From positions 1 through 22,821 of the forward strand of contig JAMOSO010000065.1 in NCBI GenBank assembly GCA_027063065.1: a stretch of 22,821 nt of DNA, written 5' to 3'. The DNA comes from Planctomycetota bacterium (lineage in GTDB: Bacteria; Planctomycetota; JAMOSO01). The position numbers and the translations under genes are program-made. Under the pieces are notes generated by a model. It saw only the letters and a list, made by a program, of their open reading frames with translations, did not search any database and was not told where the DNA came from. Of this stretch, positions 17,535-22,821 are shown piece after piece (the stretch's first letter is position 1; the number at the start of each line of letters is the position of its first letter).

Positions 17535-18407
17535 TTACTTAGATGGCGACAAAGTCTTAATAATACATCCGCTACCAGCATCATGCCCTGCTTGTGGAGT
17601 AAAATTAGCAATCCCTGATGTAGTTTCAGGATAGTATATAAAAAATCCTTTATCAACTATTCCAGCTTGAACTTCTAAATGAATATATTTAGCTAATTGC
17701 ATACCGTAAACATCCAAACTAGAGCCTATCTGGCCTTCTATACCTACACGGGCATCACCATCCATAGCAAAATAATTTTTACAACTGGCAATATAAATTC
17801 TAATATCACCGTTTTCATATAATGCTACCTCAAAATTAAATGAGCCACTTTCACCTTTATCCAAAAAGTTACTATATTTAATGATAAATACTGTTCTGCC
17901 ACCATCTGTGCCTAAGCCATATTCAACGGAACTAGCTGTTGTCATAGTCATTTTAACCCAATAAGCATATAAAGCCTCGTGTGGCTTACTGTTATCAGGA
18001 ATATCAGTATCCGCATAAGCATTGACCGACTCTACATTATCTCCAAAGGTTATCAATCCACTTACAGATACATTAATATGTTGACCCTCACCATATCTAA
18101 CACCATAAAACGGAAACGAAAATCCAGATGGAATAGTAATGGGATAATATCCACTTTTAATACCTACACCAGCTGAGTTTTGTTCTGTATCTAAAAAATT
18201 AGACATTAAAACAGTTTTAGCATCATCTATCTGCAGACCACCTTTTTGACTATCAGTCAATAAATCAGCGCTATAGCCAAATCCAGTATCAGCAGTATAA
18301 CCTACAGAGTCATTACCGTCATATTTCCAATGAGTTATACTGTCCTCTGCAATTGCAATGCCAGATAAAATACCACAGAAAAAAATCAAATATACAAATT
18401 TCAACAT
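17535..18407 (-). CDS. Secreted beta-rich surface-type protein of unknown function
   Basis: 290 residues from ATG 18407, which has GGAG seven bases upstream and begins a clean signal peptide (MLKFVYLIFFCGILSGIAIA, cleavage near 20). An upstream GTG (18449) lies inside the promoter region and is rejected. Residues about 95-232 follow a pattern seen in many bacterial exported proteins: FSFPFYG, then VSVSGLITFG, an IP segment, EALYAYW, FNFEVALYENGDIRI, and ARVGIEGQ. This is a probable beta-sandwich reminiscent of nidogen-like/cell-surface modules. Two cysteines (C209, C281) could form a disulfide. No catalytic motif is recognised. It heads the murG-murC operon, so a cell-envelope role is possible but unproven. 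Confidence 0.8.
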   Translation of the reverse strand: MLKFVYLIFFCGILSGIAIAEDSITHWKYDGNDSVGYTADTGFGYSADLLTDSQKGGLQIDDAKTVLMSNFLDTEQNSAGVGIKSGYYPITIPSGFSFPFYGVRYGEGQHINVSVSGLITFGDNVESVNAYADTDIPDNSKPHEALYAYWVKMTMTTASSVEYGLGTDGGRTVFIIKYSNFLDKGESGSFNFEVALYENGDIRIYIASCKNYFAMDGDARVGIEGQIGSSLDVYGMQLAKYIHLEVQAGIVDKGFFIYYPETTSGIANFTPQAGHDAGSGCIIKTLSPSK

Positions 18408-18431
18408 ATCAATCTCCAATATAGTTGATAT

Positions 18432-18460
18432 ACAATAACATTGGGACACAGTATTGTCAA
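18432..18460 (-). promoter_or_regulatory. Sigma-70-type promoter for the secreted protein-murG-murC operon
   Basis: On the minus strand, a consensus TTGACA (18455-18460) is followed after exactly 17 bases by TATTGT (18432-18437). The predicted RNA start is roughly 18 bases upstream of ATG 18407 and leaves room for its GGAG ribosome site. Confidence 0.6.
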
Positions 18461-18509
18461 AACTATAAAACTATATTAAAAGCATCACAAAATGCACTTT
18501 TCCATACAT

Positions 18510-18537
18510 AAAAAAAGCCCCTATTTAAAGGGGCTTT
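18510..18537 (-). terminator. Rho-independent terminator of the CRISPR-linked operon
   Basis: Arms 18514-18522 and 18529-18537 form a 9-bp stem (AAAGCCCCT/AGGGGCTTT) with a 6-base loop. On the minus strand the stem is followed by a run of seven T. It lies 22 bases after the Nudix stop and upstream of the promoter for the murG operon, insulating the two. Confidence 0.9.
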
Positions 18538-18559
18538 GTAGTGTTTTAATTACAAATTT

Positions 18560-19147
18560 CTACTGCACTAATTTTAATGCCAATTGTGACCATAACTCAA
18601 GAGAACCTAATTCTTTAGCATAACACCATTGCAACCCTGTGAGCTCCTGTTTTGGCATAATATTTTGTCCCTGCTTAAGTTGCACTAAAAACACAACACC
18701 TATATGAGTATGTCCCACCTTTGTTTTTTCTTCATTAATAATACCCAAAAACTGTAATGGCATTTCAGCAGGAATATAACCAAAAGTTTCCTCCTGCAAT
18801 TCTCTGTATGCCCCCGCAAGTATAGTTTCATAATTATTTTCAACCCTATCTATTTCGTCAACATGCCCACCCACACCTACAGACCACAAACCATGCAAAC
18901 GATTCTCATTACCATTTCTAGGATAGCACGCAAACATCCCATTAAAATCTTTAATTAATATATAAGGAATGGGCTGTTTATACACATCATCATTTTCTAT
19001 TTTATTTCTAATTTTAAAAAAAGAGTGTACTTTATTTATGGCATTCTTAAAACAACCTTCACCAAGATGGGCAACAACTATATCATCTAACCAGTCTATC
19101 GGTAAATCTTCCCGTTTAAATGCTAATACTGCATCATCCAAGCTCAT
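18560..19147 (-). CDS. Nudix hydrolase, coupled to the CARF-deaminase
   Basis: 195 residues from ATG 19147, with GAGAG seven bases upstream; a TTG at 19171 would add eight residues and is less likely. Nudix enzymes cleave nucleoside diphosphate-X bonds. The Nudix core is clear (E107, then AYRELQEETFG with R115, E116, E119, E120), but the spacing between the first glycine (GVGGHVDEID, G94) and E107 is 12 residues instead of the canonical five. This resembles the MutT-related group with a GGHIN/GGHVD loop (COG4112-like, from memory). The start overlaps the deaminase stop by 14 bases. From memory, published CARF-deaminase systems use a Nudix enzyme to turn ITP into IMP; the same job here is inference. 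Confidence 0.88.
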   Translation of the reverse strand: MSLDDAVLAFKREDLPIDWLDDIVVAHLGEGCFKNAINKVHSFFKIRNKIENDDVYKQPIPYILIKDFNGMFACYPRNGNENRLHGLWSVGVGGHVDEIDRVENNYETILAGAYRELQEETFGYIPAEMPLQFLGIINEEKTKVGHTHIGVVFLVQLKQGQNIMPKQELTGLQWCYAKELGSLELWSQLALKLVQ

Positions 19148-21263
19148 TATATTCTCTCTGTAATATATCAATAACGCTCTTTTCGGCTTCTAATAATAAA
19201 TCTTGTCTCGTCTGATAATCACAAAAGGCAAAGCGAAAGCCATTTCGTATTAATTGCAAAATTTCCCATTTAGTAAGACCTCCCTCGCTCATTAAGGCGG
19301 CTTTATAAAATTCATATGTAAGGTTTGTGCGTGATATTCCAGGATCATCCGTATTAATAGTTACCCCAAGACCACTATTTAAAAAAGTCTTTAATGGATA
19401 TTCTGTCATATCTACTGTTTCTACAAACGCTGAGTCTTTATATCCGACTATTTGAAAATTACTAGAAGGACACATCTCTATACTTATTTTACGATCCACA
19501 AATCTCTGCATCAGATTTTTATTGTCAGCTAAAGTTAAACCATGTCCTATTCTATCCGCATTTAAATGATACACTGCTTGCCAAATATTATCTACAGATT
19601 CATCCTCGCCGGCGTGAATAGTTGTATGTATACACCTTTGCAATAATGGCATAAACGCTTCGCGAAGCTCAACTGGCTGTTTTGTATGTTCAGCACCGGC
19701 AACATCAAAGCCTGCAAAATGTTTTTTAAAAGATTCTGAAATATCAATCCATTTTTTTGCCAATTTTATATGTTTAAAAATCAAATCTTCACTTCCATGG
19801 CGACTTGCAATAAAAATAAACATAAAATAACATTCTTTAGTATTACTTAGTTCCTCTAATAAAATACTAACGACATCATCTGATGTTAAATCACCACGAC
19901 TATAATTGATAGGTGAACAACGCAACTCAAAGTAACGGATATTGTTTTGTATTGCCTGTTTTTTTAAAATATCACATACTTTTCTAATAGCAATTTCAGA
20001 CTGCATCAAACCAGAGCCTTGTAAATCGCCTAATTTTTCATAGGCATCAATACCTACACTTTTAAAATTTTCGGCCACAGTATAATCACCAAAGATAAAA
20101 GCATCCAAAAGACTGCTATGTTCTTTAAATAACATCAAAAATGAAACAACAGTAACTGGTTCTTTCACACCTTTAAATCTGCTCCTCAGCTCTTTAATAC
20201 TACCTACTGCTTTACGCAATGCACAAACATCGTTTAACGATATTATGTGTTTAATTTCATTAAGCCAAACCAATAATTCGTCTGTTTGAAAAATTCTAAA
20301 GTCATTACCGTCTTCAAAATGAGCTACAGCAACATCAATCATATCTTGGGTAGACAAAACCCCTCCCAAATGACAATGAAGTTCCGCTTTCGGCAAGCTT
20401 CTTAACCATTTCAAATCATCAACTTGTTTAGCACCATCAATACCTATTGACTGATTATGTAAAGAACTAATTAAATCAGGAGGCAAAGCATATAGCGCTC
20501 TAAATCCAGTCTGAGAATGATCGCTACTTAAATGAGTTGCATAATTACAAAGTAAATTTCTGGCATTTTTTATGCGATTTTTCAACTCTATATATAATTC
20601 TATCGAAGGCATTAAAATATTTACTTCTGCATTTTTTTCTAAGATATAATCATCGGTAGTTATTGATTTTCCTGCTAAAAGCAACGGGGATTTTGGCATT
20701 TTACCATTTATCACAATGGGATTTATTTCACCAATATTCTTGTCATCAACCTTCCCAGCAAAAACATCTTCTGTCTTAGGAAAGTTTTTAGGGTCTCCAG
20801 AGGCTACATGCAACAGAGCATCACAACCAAACAAATGAGCAGCCTCCTGCATATCAGCACTCATTGTTTTGCGCCCACCTGCTAAAGACAAATACAGCTT
20901 GCCACCCGCAACTTCTTTTCGTGCATGCAAAACAACCCTAAATGTCAAATCTGCCATTTGCTGACATTCTTTTGATGTGCGCAACTCTTCAACCCCATCT
21001 AAATACCAAATTTTTATTTTAGGTGCATCAACTATCTTGTAAGACCAGTCTATCAAAAGATCTTTGTCTCTAGTTCCAGCGGTAGTAATAATCCAAATTT
21101 CTTCTACCTTTTCTATATTATTTGCACTGCGTAATTCTTTAATTTCTTCTTTTATAGGCGAGTTATGATACAAACTAAAAGATTCATAATTAGTTAAACC
21201 CACTAACTCTGGTATTATCGCAACTGAAGTGCCAAGTGTTGTTACTAATAAGTTTTTTTTCAT
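19134..21263 (-). CDS. cad1: CRISPR-associated adenosine deaminase (CARF-ADA fusion, Cad1/CAAD type)
   Basis: 709 residues in two parts. Residues 1 to about 190 form a CARF domain of the NE0113/Sso2081-like kind: start LLVTTLGTSVAIIPE, then WIITTAGTRD, then the signature LSLAGGRKTMSADM (125-138). After a linker, about 285-705 is a metal-dependent adenosine/AMP deaminase barrel with an intact active site: H296 and H298 (PKAELHCHLGG), H550 and E553 (HAGED), H574 (RIGHG), D639/D640 (INTDDPG), plus IEMCPSSN. Known members, as I recall, bind type III cyclic oligoadenylates (cA4/cA6) and deaminate ATP to ITP, arresting phage-infected cells. The gene starts 8 bases after csx2 and overlaps the Nudix gene. 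All predicted metal and catalytic residues are present, so it should be active. Confidence 0.93.
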   Translation of the reverse strand: MKKNLLVTTLGTSVAIIPELVGLTNYESFSLYHNSPIKEEIKELRSANNIEKVEEIWIITTAGTRDKDLLIDWSYKIVDAPKIKIWYLDGVEELRTSKECQQMADLTFRVVLHARKEVAGGKLYLSLAGGRKTMSADMQEAAHLFGCDALLHVASGDPKNFPKTEDVFAGKVDDKNIGEINPIVINGKMPKSPLLLAGKSITTDDYILEKNAEVNILMPSIELYIELKNRIKNARNLLCNYATHLSSDHSQTGFRALYALPPDLISSLHNQSIGIDGAKQVDDLKWLRSLPKAELHCHLGGVLSTQDMIDVAVAHFEDGNDFRIFQTDELLVWLNEIKHIISLNDVCALRKAVGSIKELRSRFKGVKEPVTVVSFLMLFKEHSSLLDAFIFGDYTVAENFKSVGIDAYEKLGDLQGSGLMQSEIAIRKVCDILKKQAIQNNIRYFELRCSPINYSRGDLTSDDVVSILLEELSNTKECYFMFIFIASRHGSEDLIFKHIKLAKKWIDISESFKKHFAGFDVAGAEHTKQPVELREAFMPLLQRCIHTTIHAGEDESVDNIWQAVYHLNADRIGHGLTLADNKNLMQRFVDRKISIEMCPSSNFQIVGYKDSAFVETVDMTEYPLKTFLNSGLGVTINTDDPGISRTNLTYEFYKAALMSEGGLTKWEILQLIRNGFRFAFCDYQTRQDLLLEAEKSVIDILQREYNELG

Positions 21264-21271
21264 AAAGTTAT

Positions 21272-22498
21272 TTACCTAGAAAACAAATCTGCAACTGCCT
21301 CTTGATACTTATTAAATTGATTTTTTAGATTTTGTGCTTGTGGAAAATGACCCGTATTTTTATTTTTGGAACCACCGTGAGCAATTTGATTTCTTGAACC
21401 CTCAAGATCATACAACTTATTTCTTATTCTTAAATCGCACTCATCAAACAACTCTTTTTTATGCTTTTTTCCAATATTTTGATAAAAATCATAATCACCC
21501 ATTCTATTTTCTTCACCCAAAGACTCCAATACAAAGGCTTCTACAGCAACCTGTAAAGCAATTATAGCCTGAGTAAACATCTTCTTTTCACCTAAAAGTT
21601 TTGCTAATACAAAAACTTTTTTACTTAAAACAGATTCTTTTTGAAAGCGTTTTTCAAGTTTTTTAAATTTTTGAAAAATCTCTTGAATCCACCAATGATA
21701 GGCATCTTTTTGAATTCCTTTTAAAATGTTTGTTAATTGACGAGCCAACTCTTCAATTTGCAATACATAATTACCCTCAATAGCGCCAGAAAAGTTGCGT
21801 AACCATTTTGAACCATCACGCCAGTGCTCTGATAACAAATCTGCTAATAAATACCCATCAAATCGTACCTCAAACAGATGTAAAGCTGTTGTAATTTGCG
21901 CATACGTCCAATAATTAGATAAATCTCGAACAAATGAAACTTTATCATCAGGTGAATACTCTCCATAAATTAAAGAAATTTCCCGCTGGCCTTCATCGAC
22001 GCTGCCATACTGCATACTTTGATACATAAGAATTGGCATTGATCTAAAACCATGAGTGATATCAAATAAAACTGGTGTACCGCTAGGTATTTTTGCAGAA
22101 ATGCTATGGTACAGTCTAAAGATATTGCCAATAGTGTTTTTATCAATTATCTGTGTATGAGATTGTAACTTAAAAGGTATGTTATAAACTTTTTGCAATT
22201 CTGCGCCTAAGAGCAAAAGCTTTTGCTCACTTATACCGCCATTTTCAACCTCCTCCATAATGGCTATTCTCAAATCTTCAGTGTGCGAGCTTTCCTGAGT
22301 AAGCAAAGCATCCCATGTTGATGTATTTGTACCTACAACAACTATTGAGTCTAAATCACGATATTTACTTTTTATAATAGCTTCTAAAAAAAGTTGTGTT
22401 TCAATCTCTTTCCCATCAGGAAAACGATATTTTGTAGTTCTATATCCACCGTCCTGCTTAAGACCAGTACCTATTGATGTTATAAGTACAGATTTCAT
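21272..22498 (-). CDS. csx2: Type III CRISPR CARF-HEPN ribonuclease, Csx2/TM1812 family
   Basis: 408 residues. The N-terminal CARF domain (1 to about 190) has the family opening TSIGTGL, then GYRTTKYRF, VVVGTNTSTWDALL, and the defining DxTHG motif as DITHGFRSMP (146-155). The C-terminal half is helical and ends in a HEPN ribonuclease motif R-x4-H (R369 to H374, RNQIAH). Relatives are cytoplasmic dimers that bind cyclic oligoadenylate made by Cas10 and then cut RNA non-specifically. The ATG overlaps the stop of the preceding lysine-rich gene (ATGA), with AGAGGA just upstream lying within that gene's Lys codons. It is co-transcribed with the CARF-deaminase, so two effectors would share one alarm signal. 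Confidence 0.92.
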   Translation of the reverse strand: MKSVLITSIGTGLKQDGGYRTTKYRFPDGKEIETQLFLEAIIKSKYRDLDSIVVVGTNTSTWDALLTQESSHTEDLRIAIMEEVENGGISEQKLLLLGAELQKVYNIPFKLQSHTQIIDKNTIGNIFRLYHSISAKIPSGTPVLFDITHGFRSMPILMYQSMQYGSVDEGQREISLIYGEYSPDDKVSFVRDLSNYWTYAQITTALHLFEVRFDGYLLADLLSEHWRDGSKWLRNFSGAIEGNYVLQIEELARQLTNILKGIQKDAYHWWIQEIFQKFKKLEKRFQKESVLSKKVFVLAKLLGEKKMFTQAIIALQVAVEAFVLESLGEENRMGDYDFYQNIGKKHKKELFDECDLRIRNKLYDLEGSRNQIAHGGSKNKNTGHFPQAQNLKNQFNKYQEAVADLFSR

Positions 22499-22821
22499 TT
22501 ATTCCTCTTTTTCTTGTTTTTCTTTTTGTTTTTCTTCTTTTTCATTTGAGGAGCTTCTTCTGTTTGCTCAAATAATTCAGGGCATTTATGCTCTATAATT
22601 CCTGCTATTTTATTAGAATTCCCCTTTGCTTTATCTTTTTTGTATTGATTTATTTTTTTCTTCCCTTCTGCTACTTCAGTAAAATAATATTTTATAAGTG
22701 CTTGTATTTTTTCATCATCAAAGTTGTCATCTTTATTTTGGATATACTCCACAATAGTTTCCCAACTCTCTTTTGCTGTTTCTTTTGCCCAATCATCGCT
22801 TGATAGATTTTCTAATGTGGC
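22495..22821 (-). CDS. Partial protein with lysine-rich C-terminal tail, unidentified
   Basis: The reading frame stays open to the right edge, giving the last 108 residues of a longer protein; a GTG at 22752 is just an internal valine codon. The visible part is helical and charged (SSDDWAKETAKESWETIVEYI, later ALIKYYFTEVAEGKKKINQY), ending in a strongly basic tail with repeated KKKNKKK. I do not recognise the family. Its four-base overlap with csx2 places it in the type III operon, so it may be a Cas subunit or another ancillary protein, with the tail perhaps binding nucleic acid. This is inference from position only. Confidence 0.7.
   Translation of the reverse strand, partial: ATLENLSSDDWAKETAKESWETIVEYIQNKDDNFDDEKIQALIKYYFTEVAEGKKKINQYKKDKAKGNSNKIAGIIEHKCPELFEQTEEAPQMKKKKNKKKNKKKRNK

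Noticed and set aside
18408-18449. Upstream GTG start for the secreted protein
   Set aside because: It overlaps the promoter -10 region and puts 14 polar residues ahead of a clean signal peptide; ATG 18407 has a GGAG site.
22588-22803. 71-codon plus-strand hydrophobic frame near the right edge
   Set aside because: It is the reverse reading of Lys/Glu/Asp-rich codons of the partial CRISPR-operon protein.
18560-22821. CRISPR repeat-spacer array near the CARF genes
   Set aside because: I looked for regularly spaced direct repeats and saw none; the region is fully occupied by coding sequence.

Overview
This AT-rich window comes from a Gram-negative bacterium. The evidence is an LptF/LptG-type lipopolysaccharide-export permease, murG-murC, a complete MEP-pathway dxs next to a prenyl synthase, and a secreted protein with a signal peptide. 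The phylum cannot be fixed by eye. The N-terminal part of Lon and the LacI-type remnant faintly recall PVC-group bacteria (Lentisphaerae/Chlamydiae), but that is a guess.

Layout. (1) 1-317, minus strand: debris of two unrelated genes, the C-terminal part of a LacI-family regulator joined out of frame to the first 40 residues of an excisionase-like helix-turn-helix protein. (2) 318-778: no convincing gene; one 16-bp palindrome. (3) 779-3208, plus: lon, ending at a long hairpin shared with a convergent signalling operon. (4) 6322-3263, minus: secreted HEAT-repeat protein, then a receiver plus GHKL-ATPase protein, then a CheY-like receiver. (5) 6439-15113, plus: lptF, dnaE, then ispA-dxs-MATE, the last three joined by ATGA stop/start overlaps. 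(6) 18407-15094, minus: secreted beta-rich protein, murG, murC; murC overlaps the 3' end of the MATE gene tail to tail. (7) 22821-18560, minus: a type III CRISPR-Cas ancillary operon closed by a clear intrinsic terminator at 18510-18537.

The CRISPR-linked operon is the most interesting part. In transcription order it holds the lysine-rich end of an unidentified protein (cut by the window edge), a Csx2/TM1812-type CARF-HEPN ribonuclease, a CARF-adenosine deaminase fusion (Cad1/CAAD type), and a Nudix hydrolase. Two different cyclic-oligoadenylate sensors, one cutting RNA and one attacking the adenine nucleotide pool, appear to be co-transcribed. The Nudix enzyme, translationally overlapped with the deaminase, is well placed to process its product. 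The signature genes (cas10, backbone subunits, cas6) and any CRISPR array are not in this window and would be expected to the right of 22821.

The remaining genes are mainly housekeeping: proteolysis, replication, isoprenoid and peptidoglycan precursor synthesis, and LPS export.
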